DNA from: Psychrobacter glacincola
GTDB lineage: Bacteria; Pseudomonadota; Gammaproteobacteria; Pseudomonadales; Moraxellaceae
Length of the DNA: 64,000 nucleotides
Direction: 5' to 3'
Assembly: GCF_904846075.1 (NCBI RefSeq)
Contig: NZ_CAJGZH010000003.1
Span: 434,001 to 498,000, forward strand
Notes under the pieces: generated by a model
What the model was told of the DNA's origin: nothing
Database searches by the model: none
What the model saw: only the letters and a program-made list of their open reading frames with translations
Program-made: the position numbers and the translations under genes
In this document: piece after piece, positions 18,566-25,961 of the stretch
Layout: the number at the start of each line of letters is the position of its first letter
Numbering within the stretch: the first letter of the stretch is position 1

Positions 18566-20872
18566 ATGTCCGATGTTATTGATCATACGATTGACCCTAT
18601 TATTCCCAATGAACCGATGGATACTCGCTCAGTCGCAGAGTTCACTGAGCAGGCCTATCTCAACTATGCGATGTACGTCATCATGGATCGGGCGCTGCCA
18701 AATATCGCTGACGGCCTAAAACCTGTCCAGCGCCGCATTGTTTACGCCATGAGCGAGCTGGGGCTAAAATCAACGGCGAAGGCGAAAAAATCTGCGCGTA
18801 CCGTCGGTGACGTCTTAGGTAAATACCATCCGCATGGTGACAGCGCTTGTTATGAGGCCATGGTACTGATGGCGCAGCCGTTCAGCTATCGCTATCCGCT
18901 CATCACAGGTCAAGGTAACTGGGGTAGCCCAGATGATCCAAAATCCTTTGCGGCGATGCGTTATACCGAAGCCAAAATGTCGGCTTATGCCAATACCTTG
19001 CTTGCAGAACTCGGACAAGGCACGGTCAATTGGCAAGATAACTTTGATGGCACGATGCAAGAGCCAACCACCCTACCTGCCCGCCTACCGAATATTTTAT
19101 TGAACGGCACAACAGGTATTGCAGTCGGCATGGCAACCGATATCCCACCACACAATTTGAACGAAGTAGTACGTGCAGCCATTCGGTTACTAAAAAATCC
19201 TGAGCTATCGGTTAAGCAGCTTACCCAATCGATACCAGCACCTGATTTGCCAACGCCAGCTGAAATCATCACCAGCAAAAAAGATTTGCAAGCGATGTAT
19301 GAGACTGGACGCGGTAGCTATAAAATGCGTGCGACGTTCCATGTTGACCCTAAAGAAAAGAATCTCGTCATCATTGACGCGCTGCCTTACCAAGTCTCAG
19401 GCAACAAGATCCAAGAGCAAATCGCTAAGCTAATGACCGATAAGAAATTGCCTTGGATTACTGATATCCATGATGAGTCAGACCATGAAAATGCTTGTCG
19501 TATCGTGCTTGAGCTAAAATCAACACGGGTCGATGTGGCTCGTGTCATGAGTCATTTGTTTGCCAGTACAGACCTTGAAAGCAATTATCGCGTCAATATG
19601 AATATGATTGGCCTAAATGGTAAACCGCAGGTCAAAAACCTAAAAGAAATCCTTGATGAATGGCTAATCTGTCGCCGTTCAGTGGTCACCCGTCGCTTAC
19701 AATATCGCCTCGATAAAATCGACAAGCGCTTACATATCCTCGCAGGTTTGCTGATTGCTTATCTTAATATTGATGAAGTCATTCGCATCATTCGCGAAGA
19801 GGACGATCCAAAATTATCGTTAATGCAAGATTATGACCTCACTGAGATTCAAGCCAATGCTATTTTGGATATTCGTCTGCGTCAGCTCGCTAAACTAGAA
19901 GAGATTGAGCTACGCCGCGAGCAAGATGAACTGGCTGCCGAACGCGCGATCATTCAAGAGTATCTGGACAATCCAGACAGTCTGACCAATCTTATGATTG
20001 ACGAGCTGACAGCCGATATGAAAGAACATGGCAATGAGCGCGTATCACCACTGGCAGAGCGCGAAGAAGCGCAAGCATTAAAAGAATCTGACCTTGTACC
20101 GAGCGAACCGATCACTGCCATCCTATCAAAGGCAGGTTGGATTCGTGCTGCCAAAGGTCATGACGTCGATGCCGCTGGCATGAGCTATCGCTCAGGTGAC
20201 AGCTATCAAGCGCACGTCCGTGGCAAATCCAATGAGAAAATCTACGTGCTCGATAGCACTGGACGCAGCTATAGTATTGATGCGCATAGCCTTGCTTCGG
20301 CTCGTGGTCAAGGCGATCCTCTGACCAGTGTGTTAAAGCCACCAGCAGGTGCTAGCTTTGAGCAGCTATTAACCGGTGCTGACAATCAGCGCATCATCCT
20401 CGCTAGCTCCGCAGGTTATGGCTTTATCAACACCATCGGTAATCTTGATAGCAATCAAAAAGCAGGTAAAAACATCATTAACCTAGCGGCTGATAGTCGC
20501 TTGCTCCCTGTCGCCCGTATCGATGCGCCAGTAGATACGACTGCCAATGCTGACGGTGACAATACCAATGCAAAGGTAGCGCCTGACCATATCGCTGTCG
20601 TAACCAATGCGGGGTATTTATTGATATTTGCCCTCGATGATTTGCCTGAACAGGCACGCGGTAAAGGCAATAAACTTATCAAGTTAAAAGACGGCGAAGA
20701 AGTGCTTACTATCACTCCACTCAGTCAGCAAGACAGCCTAATTATTACTGCTGGCAAACGCCATGTGACGCTAAAACCAAATGACTTGGCTAACTATATG
20801 GGTGTTCGTGGTAATCGTGGTGGTCAGTTGCCAAGAGGCTTTCAAAATGTGACGAGTGTTGAGGTTGGGTAG
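18566..20872 (+). CDS. parC: DNA topoisomerase IV subunit A
   Basis: A 768-residue type IIA topoisomerase subunit that decatenates daughter chromosomes with ParE. The N-terminal breakage-reunion domain shows [27 protein letters not shown], the quinolone-determining region [14 protein letters not shown] (Ser93 and Glu97, wild-type residues for quinolone sensitivity), [15 protein letters not shown] and the catalytic Tyr133 in AAMRYTEAK. The C-terminal part is the beta-pinwheel domain. It is ParC rather than GyrA because the C-terminal domain is short and the N-terminus begins with the ParC-like [16 protein letters not shown]. Start ATG 18566 is chosen by homology; no strong ribosome site is seen. 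parE is not in the window. Confidence 0.95.
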   Translation: MSDVIDHTIDPIIPNEPMDTRSVAEFTEQAYLNYAMYVIMDRALPNIADGLKPVQRRIVYAMSELGLKSTAKAKKSARTVGDVLGKYHPHGDSACYEAMVLMAQPFSYRYPLITGQGNWGSPDDPKSFAAMRYTEAKMSAYANTLLAELGQGTVNWQDNFDGTMQEPTTLPARLPNILLNGTTGIAVGMATDIPPHNLNEVVRAAIRLLKNPELSVKQLTQSIPAPDLPTPAEIITSKKDLQAMYETGRGSYKMRATFHVDPKEKNLVIIDALPYQVSGNKIQEQIAKLMTDKKLPWITDIHDESDHENACRIVLELKSTRVDVARVMSHLFASTDLESNYRVNMNMIGLNGKPQVKNLKEILDEWLICRRSVVTRRLQYRLDKIDKRLHILAGLLIAYLNIDEVIRIIREEDDPKLSLMQDYDLTEIQANAILDIRLRQLAKLEEIELRREQDELAAERAIIQEYLDNPDSLTNLMIDELTADMKEHGNERVSPLAEREEAQALKESDLVPSEPITAILSKAGWIRAAKGHDVDAAGMSYRSGDSYQAHVRGKSNEKIYVLDSTGRSYSIDAHSLASARGQGDPLTSVLKPPAGASFEQLLTGADNQRIILASSAGYGFINTIGNLDSNQKAGKNIINLAADSRLLPVARIDAPVDTTANADGDNTNAKVAPDHIAVVTNAGYLLIFALDDLPEQARGKGNKLIKLKDGEEVLTITPLSQQDSLIITAGKRHVTLKPNDLANYMGVRGNRGGQLPRGFQNVTSVEVG

Positions 20873-21077
20873 TTGGGTTTAATTATTTTAAATCTCTGAT
20901 ACTTCATTATAACGAGGGATATTAGTCGATAATTGTATGCAATCGTACTTATCAAATTTATACTAGTTGAGAAATTTAATGTTTCGACTAAATTTTCTTT
21001 AGTATGTAAGTTACTTAAACGTATCCAAATATTATGGATATTAGAACTACTCATTTAAATTAGAGAGGTAAAGCAAT

Positions 21078-21773
21078 ATGGCTAGATGTACAGCACCAAC
21101 AAGAGGACATCGTAGTGCAAGTGCTGCAGCTGACTGCCCTGCATGTAGTGGACGTTATGGTAATTACGGTAGCAGAAGCTATAGTCCTTCTTACGCGACT
21201 TCATCTTACTCTTCAGCTAGAACTAGCGGAAGTAGCGGTGGGTCAAACCGCAGTGTAAAACCACGTTGGTCTAAGTCAAGTTCATCCTTAACGTATACGT
21301 CTGCTCAAATTCAATCACTTAATCCAATCCGAGAGGTCATTGAGACTAGAGCAGCTCAACAACCTGATCTTCGTGATGTCTTTTTGTGTCATGCTTGGGG
21401 TGATCGTAAAGAGGCAGCAAAAGAGTTATACGATTTACTTGAAGCTGCAGGTGTAAAAGTTTGGTTTAGCGAGAAAGACCTTGGACTTGGTGTGCCTATG
21501 ATGCGTGCAATTGATAAAGGTTTGGCGAACTCTCGGATAGGACTCGTATTGGTAACCCCCGCAATGCTAGAACGTTTACCAAAAGAAAGTGTCGCCGACA
21601 AAGAGCTTTCAACATTATTGGCAGGTAACCAACTTATTCCTATCATACATAATACATCTTATGAGGCATTACGAAATGTCAGTCCTATGCTAGCTTCAAG
21701 AACTGGTTTAGATACTGCTGAAGATTCAATGAAAGTTGTCGCAGAGAAAATTGCAGAATTAGTAGATGTTTGA
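21078..21773 (+). CDS. TIR-domain protein with N-terminal Cys/His knuckle (candidate defence effector)
   Basis: A 231-residue protein in three parts. Residues 1-25 hold a compact possible zinc knuckle: Cys4, His11, Cys20 and Cys23 in the pattern C-x6-H-x8-C-x2-C, with RGHRSASAA between. Residues 26-75 are a Ser/Tyr/Gly-rich linker. Residues 99-195 form a TIR domain: the DVFLCHAW start (box 1), then GVKVWFSEKDLGLGVPMMRA and DKGLANSRIGLVLVTPAML. In NAD-cleaving TIRs a Glu follows the VW(Y/F)xE strand; Glu132 is in that position, so NADase activity is plausible. Bacterial TIR proteins commonly act in anti-phage defence, usually with a sensor partner. No ThsA-like or STING-like partner gene is adjacent. 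The ribosome site AGAGG lies about 10 bases upstream of the ATG. An IS3 element begins 92 bases downstream. Confidence 0.85.
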   Translation: MARCTAPTRGHRSASAAADCPACSGRYGNYGSRSYSPSYATSSYSSARTSGSSGGSNRSVKPRWSKSSSSLTYTSAQIQSLNPIREVIETRAAQQPDLRDVFLCHAWGDRKEAAKELYDLLEAAGVKVWFSEKDLGLGVPMMRAIDKGLANSRIGLVLVTPAMLERLPKESVADKELSTLLAGNQLIPIIHNTSYEALRNVSPMLASRTGLDTAEDSMKVVAEKIAELVDV

Positions 21774-21865
21774 ATTAGTAGGTATATGCACTCTAATACG
21801 TTAATTCATCTGAAAGGAATTGGCTTGTGCATGTAAGCTTTATTGAATAATGTTATACTGAGCTA

Positions 21866-21894
21866 TGCTGAAGAAACCGTAGAGATAAACTTGG
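21866..21894 (+). repeat. Left terminal inverted repeat of the IS3 element
   Basis: Begins TGCTGAAGAAACCGTA and ends TAAACTTGG; pairs with the right end at 23100-23128 with about seven mismatches. Confidence 0.8.
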
Positions 21895-21923
21895 TAAACT
21901 AAGCGTATTAATCGGAGTTTACC

Positions 21924-22220
21924 ATGACCAAGAAAATAAGAACCTACAGTAACGAATTTAAAGCCGAAGCTGTTAAAAAGATCACAGACAACAACGGCAA
22001 TATTTCAGCAACTGCAAAGCAGCTTGGCATCGCCATGCAAACCTTATCGAATTGGAACAACAAAGCTAATCAAGGCAAGCTTGTAGGCACTGAGCAGTAT
22101 GATCCACAGCTTATAGCTGTTCTAGAAGATAACAAGCGCCTCAAACGACAGCTTAAAGTTGCCGAAGAGGAGCGAGAGATATTAAAAAAGGCGACGGCGT
22201 ACTTCGCCAAGCACAGCTAG
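21924..22220 (+). CDS. IS3-family transposase OrfA
   Basis: A 98-residue DNA-binding protein. Residues 1-55 form a helix-turn-helix of the IS3 OrfA type: RTYSNEFKAEAVKKITDNNG, ISATAKQLGIAMQTLSNWNNKA. Residues 65-95 form a leucine-zipper-like coiled coil, LEDNKRLKRQLKVAEEEREILKKATAYFAKHS. The ATG follows a GGAGTTTACC leader. A slippery A6G lies near its 3' end so that ribosomes can shift into orfB and make the fused OrfAB transposase. Confidence 0.95.
   Translation: MTKKIRTYSNEFKAEAVKKITDNNGNISATAKQLGIAMQTLSNWNNKANQGKLVGTEQYDPQLIAVLEDNKRLKRQLKVAEEEREILKKATAYFAKHS
22184..22190 (+). promoter_or_regulatory. Programmed -1 frameshift site in the IS3 element
   Basis: The heptamer AAAAAAG is in the X-XXY-YYZ register of orfA (A AAA AAG). 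Slipping back by one base moves the ribosome into the frame that is open without a stop into orfB, whose first ATG is at 22271. This is the known expression route of IS3 transposases. Confidence 0.85.
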
Positions 22221-22270
22221 TCAGGTACGCCTTTATTAAAGACAATCAGCAGATATTTAGCATCACCACT

Positions 22271-23089
22271 ATGTGCTATGTGTTAAGCGTCAAACCATCA
22301 AGTTATTACGACTGGAGTAGTCGCGATATCAGCGAGCAGCAGATACACCGCAACCATTGTGAGCTACTAGTTAAAGCCGCTCACAGTGAAAGTAAAGAAC
22401 GTTATGGTTATGAGCGTTTGCATGCAACGCTCACCGAGCAAGGCCATGACATTAGCCTATACATGGTTAGAAGCATTAAAGAGGAACATGGCATCAAATG
22501 CCGTCGCCACAAGCGCTTTAAAATTACGACAGACTCTAATCACAATAAGCTGGTCTATCCAAACGTACTGGATCAGAAGTTTCATGCCAGTCGCCCTAAC
22601 CAAGCGTGGGTCAGTGACATCACCTATATCTGGACAAATGAGGGCTGGCTGTACTTGGCAGGCGTTAAAGACTTATACACCAAAGAGCTGGTCGGCTATG
22701 CCATTAACAAACGTATGACCGCTGATCTAGTATGCCGTGCACTCAATATGGCAATCAAAAATAAACGTCCAAGCCAAGGATTGATTGTGCACTCTGACAG
22801 AGGCAGCCAGTATTGCAGTCATGCCTATCACAAAATCATCAATCAGCATCATTTTAAAGGCTCAATGAGTGGTAAAGGTAATTGCTTTGACAACGCTCCG
22901 ATAGAAAGCTTCTGGGGCACATTAAAGAATGAGCTGGTGTATCACCAAGACTATAAAACAAGGTTTGTAGCGATCAGCGATATCATTGGCTATATTGAGT
23001 TGTATTATAATCAGACTAGGATTCAAAAGGGCTTGGGCTATAAAACGCCAAGACAGGTGTGGTTTGACTTTTATTGTCAGGCTGCGTAA
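22271..23089 (+). CDS. IS3-family transposase OrfB (catalytic part)
   Basis: A 272-residue integrase-core transposase. The DDE residues are intact: first Asp in WVSDITYIWT, second Asp in IVHSDRGSQYCS and Glu in NAPIESFWGTLKNE. The N-terminal part has the HTH_21 region YGYERLHATL. The reading frame is open upstream of ATG 22271 back through the frameshift heptamer at 22184, so the likely active product is the OrfAB fusion. The ending TRIQKGLGYKTPRQVWFDF is typical of the family. The gene looks functional. Confidence 0.95.
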   Translation: MCYVLSVKPSSYYDWSSRDISEQQIHRNHCELLVKAAHSESKERYGYERLHATLTEQGHDISLYMVRSIKEEHGIKCRRHKRFKITTDSNHNKLVYPNVLDQKFHASRPNQAWVSDITYIWTNEGWLYLAGVKDLYTKELVGYAINKRMTADLVCRALNMAIKNKRPSQGLIVHSDRGSQYCSHAYHKIINQHHFKGSMSGKGNCFDNAPIESFWGTLKNELVYHQDYKTRFVAISDIIGYIELYYNQTRIQKGLGYKTPRQVWFDFYCQAA

Positions 23090-23099
23090 TTAAAATCTC

Positions 23100-23128
23100 C
23101 CAAGTTTAACTGTACGGATTTGACGGCA
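23100..23128 (-). repeat. Right terminal inverted repeat of the IS3 element
   Basis: The reverse complement begins TGCCGTCAAATCCGTA and ends TAAACTTGG, matching the left end at 21866. Confidence 0.8.
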
Positions 23129-23192
23129 GGGGTCAATACGGCTAATAGACAGACGTGCGTAACTCCGAATTTAAATTATTGAGGATTAAGAA

Positions 23193-23411
23193 ATGTCAAT
23201 TGGATCAGTAACAGCAAAAGAGCTAGCAAGAATGGGAGCGAACTTAGAAATCAGAGATGGGCTGGGTTCAACTACTATAAAAGAGATTGTAAGAATAGCT
23301 AAAGAAAAAGGTAGTAAAGTCTCTGTGAGTTCTCGTTGCATTGGTTCTGTAACTGCAAAAGAATTAATTTTAATTGGTGGTAACTCAGTCACTATCATTA
23401 TTGAGGATTAA
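23193..23411 (+). CDS. Small two-repeat protein of unknown function
   Basis: A 72-residue protein with a good start (GAGGA 7 bases before ATG 23193). It is built from repeats: residues 3-20 and 50-69 both begin IGSVTAKEL and continue with a hydrophobic strand (ARMGANLEI; ILIGGNSVTI). A middle unit, TTIKEIVRIAKEKGSKVSVS, has the same helix-Gly-strand rhythm. The two copies use different synonymous codons, so the duplication is old and under protein-level selection. The helix-(G/GG)-strand unit resembles small repeat proteins of unknown function I recall in other proteobacteria, but I cannot name the family. It lies immediately beyond the IS3 element, which may have separated it from the TIR gene. 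Confidence 0.7.
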   Translation: MSIGSVTAKELARMGANLEIRDGLGSTTIKEIVRIAKEKGSKVSVSSRCIGSVTAKELILIGGNSVTIIIED

Positions 23412-23424
23412 TTTATTAAGTAAG

Positions 23425-23468
23425 CGTAAGCTGGGCTAAAAGCCTAGCCTAGCCTAGCCTAGCCTACG
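23425..23468. repeat. Short element with CGTAAGCT/AGCCTACG ends and five AGCCT units
   Basis: Starts CGTAAGCT (23425-23432) and ends AGCCTACG (23461-23468), one mismatch from a perfect 8-base inverted repeat. The inside holds AGCCT five times in tandem (23441-23465) after a GGCTAAAAGCC hairpin. It is the first of three elements in 640 bases sharing the CGTAGGCT end. Confidence 0.6.
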
Positions 23469-23506
23469 GTATGATTTATTTATCAAAAATAAGAAATCAA
23501 CACCCC

Positions 23507-23578
23507 CTAACCCTGCCGTAACCCCAAAATCGGAATGACCAAGTCTTCCTCATCGGTCAAATGTTGCGAGCGCGCGTA
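23507..23578 (-). pseudogene. Possible C-terminal remnant of a lost gene
   Basis: On the minus strand this stretch reads YARSQHLTDEEDLVIPIL and then GLRQG and a stop. That is unusually protein-like for an intergenic segment; the HLTDEEDLVIPIL phrase recalls helices of hemerythrin-like or ferritin-like proteins, though this is a guess. It is cut on its 5' side exactly at the border of the CGTAGG element at 23575. Low confidence. Confidence 0.3.
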
Positions 23579-23643
23579 GGGTGCGTTCCAAGCACCGATG
23601 AGATTAGTAACATTAAAAAATCTTACACTGGACGCAGCCTACG
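23575..23643. repeat. 69-bp palindromic element (REP/MITE-like)
   Basis: Starts CGTAGGGTGCGTTCC and ends GGACGCAGCCTACG; the arms are imperfect reverse complements (CGTAGG-TGCGT-CC). It resembles short intergenic repeats, with no coding capacity of its own. Confidence 0.6.
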
Positions 23644-23664
23644 ACTTTAATTATTAGTGACTAT

Positions 23665-23985
23665 ATGAAAGCTTTAGCAATAATTGTATCTTTTTTATTT
23701 TTATTCTGCGCACTTGCAGGAATTTTGGTGATTCCCACTTTTGAAGAACTATATAAAAGTTTTGGTGTTGATATACCAGTATTTGCTAAGCTAGTGTTAA
23801 ATACTCATAAATACTGGCTAGGGTTAGCTTTGATCCCAATACCCTTGGTTTATTTATTGGAACCGTCAAAAAAATGGCAAGCTACCACTCAATATTTTCT
23901 CTTAGCTTTGGCTATTCTTCTTATTCCTTTGACCATTATTGCTCTTTATTTGCCTATATATGAATTGGGTAGCGTAGCTGGTTAA
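23665..23985 (+). CDS. Small three-helix membrane protein, unknown function
   Basis: A 106-residue protein with three membrane helices: about 3-25 (ALAIIVSFLFLFCALAGILVIP), 49-66 (YWLGLALIPIPLVYLLEP) and 75-97 (FLLALAILLIPLTIIALYLP). The first loop, TFEELYKSFGVDIPVFAKLVLNTHKYW, has the look of the short segment between helices in the type II secretion F-like small proteins often found alone in Acinetobacter and Psychrobacter, but the match is only in general shape. It lies between two CGTAGG-type palindromic elements and has no strong ribosome site. Confidence 0.65.
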   Translation: MKALAIIVSFLFLFCALAGILVIPTFEELYKSFGVDIPVFAKLVLNTHKYWLGLALIPIPLVYLLEPSKKWQATTQYFLLALAILLIPLTIIALYLPIYELGSVAG

Positions 23986-23999
23986 ATGATAGCAACAAA

Positions 24000-24057
24000 C
24001 GTAGGCTGTGCTTTTAGTGCATAGGGTTGGTAGCATAGGCTAAAAAATTAGCCTACG
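24000..24057. repeat. 58-bp element with perfect CGTAGGCT/AGCCTACG ends
   Basis: The terminal 8-base inverted repeat (24000-24007 and 24050-24057) is perfect. The right half contains the hairpin TAGGCTAAAAAATTAGCCTA. It follows the small membrane protein gene after 14 bases and may also act as its transcription end. Confidence 0.65.
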
Positions 24058-24137
24058 AATACTAATCTACAAAGGTAACTATTCTATTCATTAATAGCAT
24101 TACGCCTATCTCATTTTGCTACTAAATCTCTTAAACT

Positions 24138-24925
24138 TTAAAATTTTGCATTCGCAAAAGCTGCATATAAAAGTCCAGCGCCTACAGCTTGGATAGGAAA
24201 AGTGACTATGTCTACTGCCATGGTCACTGGCAATAGAACAACGCCAAGCTTATTAGCATGATCACTAACTTCCCATTTTTGATTCAATTGAATCGTTAAA
24301 GGTTGTTTTAGCTTATGGTTTATCTGATCAATATTCTGTACTGCAGAAGCTACTGTCAGCTCAATGCGCACTATACGCTGACAAATCATATTTTGTTGCT
24401 CGGCAATAATTGCTGTCTGACACTCAAAACCGAAATTTTCCAACTGTAACTGCTCATTGCGCTTTATTTCATTTATTGGCTTTGCATACAACAAGCCAAT
24501 AAATGTTGGTATATCTTTAATCTTACTTGTTTTATTACCATCTATATTAATAACTAACTGGTTTGAATTGGCTTGAGTTTTTGCTGAACATTGTAAGTTG
24601 AGTATGAGGGTAGAGTATCGATATATAGTGAGCCTAAATCTACTTGAGCGAAAATTCTTCTAAATATATCAGAAGATGTGTGAGAGTCGACCGCAGGTTG
24701 CACTAAAAGACTATAGTTTTTACCTGCTAGAATCATAGCATCCTCGTATCCTTTTATTGGCTTATTAGGATATCCAACGGCAATAACGTTCTCAGATAAG
24801 ACATTTTTTACATGCTCTTCCACATGGTCAGTTTTGGTGTAGCTTACAAGACTCGCAGTAGCGCAACCATTTAATACGATTGATGATCCTAAAAGCGTTA
24901 CAAGCAATAGAGACAGTTTTTTCAT
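24138..24925 (-). pseudogene. Lipoprotein gene disrupted by a single-base frameshift
   Basis: The 5' part (24554-24925, 123 residues) begins with a lipoprotein signal, MKKLSLLLVTLLGSSIVLNG followed by Cys21, and continues with YTKTDHVEEHVKNVLSE and SSDIFRRIFAQVDLGSLYID before a stop after KPIQTS. In another frame the sequence is open through that stop and reads LVINIDGNKTSKIKDIPTF into LLYAKPINEIKRNEQLQLENFGFECQ, then a membrane-like segment, GVVLLPVTMAVDIVTFPIQAVGAGLLYAAF. The span is 788 bases, one short of a multiple of three, so one added base restores a protein of about 262 residues. Function unknown. It may be a true mutation, a sequencing error or, less likely, two genes: the second frame has only a TTG start and no ribosome site. 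Confidence 0.72.
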
Positions 24926-25043
24926 AAATACAATCCGTTTAAGTTATTCAAATAGCGAACGCCTCAGATGATAATACACAACATATGTAGAATTACAACG
25001 CTCAACCTTTACGATCTATAAATATAAGATATTGAAAACAACT

Positions 25044-25079
25044 AAAAAGCCGCCTACACACTGTATAGACGGCTTTTTT
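25044..25079 (-). terminator. Terminator after the BLUF-like gene
   Basis: AAAAAGCCGCCTA pairs with TAGACGGCTTTTT around a short loop, with one mismatch. It lies about 25 bases beyond the BLUF-like stop codon. A near copy terminates the PEBP-like gene at 25900. Confidence 0.82.
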
Positions 25080-25104
25080 ACGCTAGTTATAATAGAGAAC
25101 TTAT

Positions 25105-25584
25105 CTAAAAATTGCTGGATTTGGTATCTTTAAAAACTGCTGTCAAAAAACTTTTAATCTGAGCACTTGTCATTAGATAGGGATTATAGTCAGAACCTGC
25201 TGAGAAGCTTTTGAGGGCATACTCTTCATCTTCAGCGCTTGATGTTAGATGTTTCACTAAAAACCCATTCCATTGACGCGACTCTATTTCCTCTATATTA
25301 ACAATATTGGGAAAAATCGTTGAATGCTCGTCAAGTATTTTTTCTAAGGCAATATTGATAGCGGGCCTTGTCCCTTGAAAACTTTGAACGAAATAACCTT
25401 CACTAATGACTAAAGCTGAAGCTATATTATTTTCTTCAAAATACCTTCGCCAATACTCAAGCGCGCGAGTCAGCTCGATTCCCGAATCTAGGTCGACATT
25501 TTTGGCGATATATATCATGTTGATAAGAATATGCTCGCCATTTATTTTTTTGCTTTCTGGAGTATGGCTTGTCGCTATAGTCAT
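25105..25584 (-). CDS. Divergent BLUF-domain-like protein
   Basis: A 159-residue soluble protein. Residues about 18-115 follow the BLUF (FAD blue-light sensor) fold: strand LINMIYIAK with Tyr25 at the flavin-switch Tyr position, helix LTRALEYWRRYFEENN, strand ASALVISEGYFVQSFQG with Gln67 at the switch Gln position, helix AINIALEKILDEH, then PNIVNIEEIESRQWNGF with Trp105. The flavin-contacting Asn is uncertain: an ungapped alignment puts Phe49 there, while an Asn pair sits at 52-53, and the usual GITG turn reads NIAS. So it may be a BLUF relative with altered or lost flavin binding. No GGDEF, EAL or other output domain is fused. Start ATG 25584 has an AAGG-like site upstream. Confidence 0.62.
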   Translation of the reverse strand: MTIATSHTPESKKINGEHILINMIYIAKNVDLDSGIELTRALEYWRRYFEENNIASALVISEGYFVQSFQGTRPAINIALEKILDEHSTIFPNIVNIEEIESRQWNGFLVKHLTSSAEDEEYALKSFSAGSDYNPYLMTSAQIKSFLTAVFKDTKSSNF

Positions 25585-25737
25585 GAGAAACCTTATTTAT
25601 AAAAACCTGATCTAATTTAAGATAAAGTATAATCAATAAAATTTTTTTTCTTAGTGGTTTTTTGTCATCTAGCATCATTGTATTTCTAGAAATAAGCATT
25701 GAAATTTTAATGAGTTAGGATGCTGACATTTCTCGGA

Positions 25738-25749
25738 GTACAATTGTAC
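25738..25749. promoter_or_regulatory. Perfect 12-base palindrome GTACAATTGTAC (possible operator)
   Basis: A symmetric site about 155 bases upstream of the BLUF-like start codon. Its use as an operator is inference only. Confidence 0.3.
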
Positions 25750-25899
25750 TATAAAACTTGGCACAATGACTGCGATATCATTAGTCTAATAGTTAACAAG
25801 CCTAATCTATATCTTCCTATAGCACGGTCTCAACCCTAACATACGACTGACCCACACTTACTCATGGCTCAGACGTTGCAAACATCACTTACTCTTACT

Positions 25900-25936
25900 A
25901 AAAAGCCGTCTATACACACGGCATAGACGGCTTTTT
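25900..25936 (-). terminator. Terminator after the PEBP-like gene
   Basis: A perfect 14-base stem, AAAAAGCCGTCTAT (25900-25913) with 25923-25936, a 9-base loop and T runs on both strands. The stem is nearly the same as that of the terminator at 25044. Confidence 0.88.
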
Positions 25937-25961
25937 TACGCTCATTAAAACGACCAAGGCA

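Larger units (their letters stand above)
21866..23128 (+). mobile_element. IS3-family insertion sequence, 1263 bp
   Basis: A complete element bounded by imperfect 29-base inverted repeats, at 21866-21894 and 23100-23128. By my count 22 of 29 positions match, including CCGTA and a run TAAACTTGG, with the TG...CA ends usual in this family. It contains orfA, a frameshift heptamer and orfB with an intact DDE triad. The three bases before the left end (CTA) and after the right end (GGG) do not match, so no target duplication is visible. The size is normal for IS3 elements. Confidence 0.88.
25585..25961. other. Intergenic region between BLUF-like and PEBP-like genes
   Basis: Holds the PEBP-gene terminator (25900-25936) and presumably the promoter of the BLUF-like gene; GTACAATTGTAC at 25738-25749 is a perfect 12-base palindrome that could be an operator. 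No gene is recognised. Confidence 0.5.

Noticed and set aside
21078..23411. Thoeris (ThsA/ThsB) defence system
   Set aside because: Only a TIR protein is present; there is no SIR2-SLOG (ThsA) gene nearby, and the N-terminal knuckle is not part of ThsB.
23441..23465. Five AGCCT units as a possible CRISPR or phase-variable array
   Set aside because: The unit is 5 bases with no spacers, lies outside any gene, and fits inside a palindromic element.
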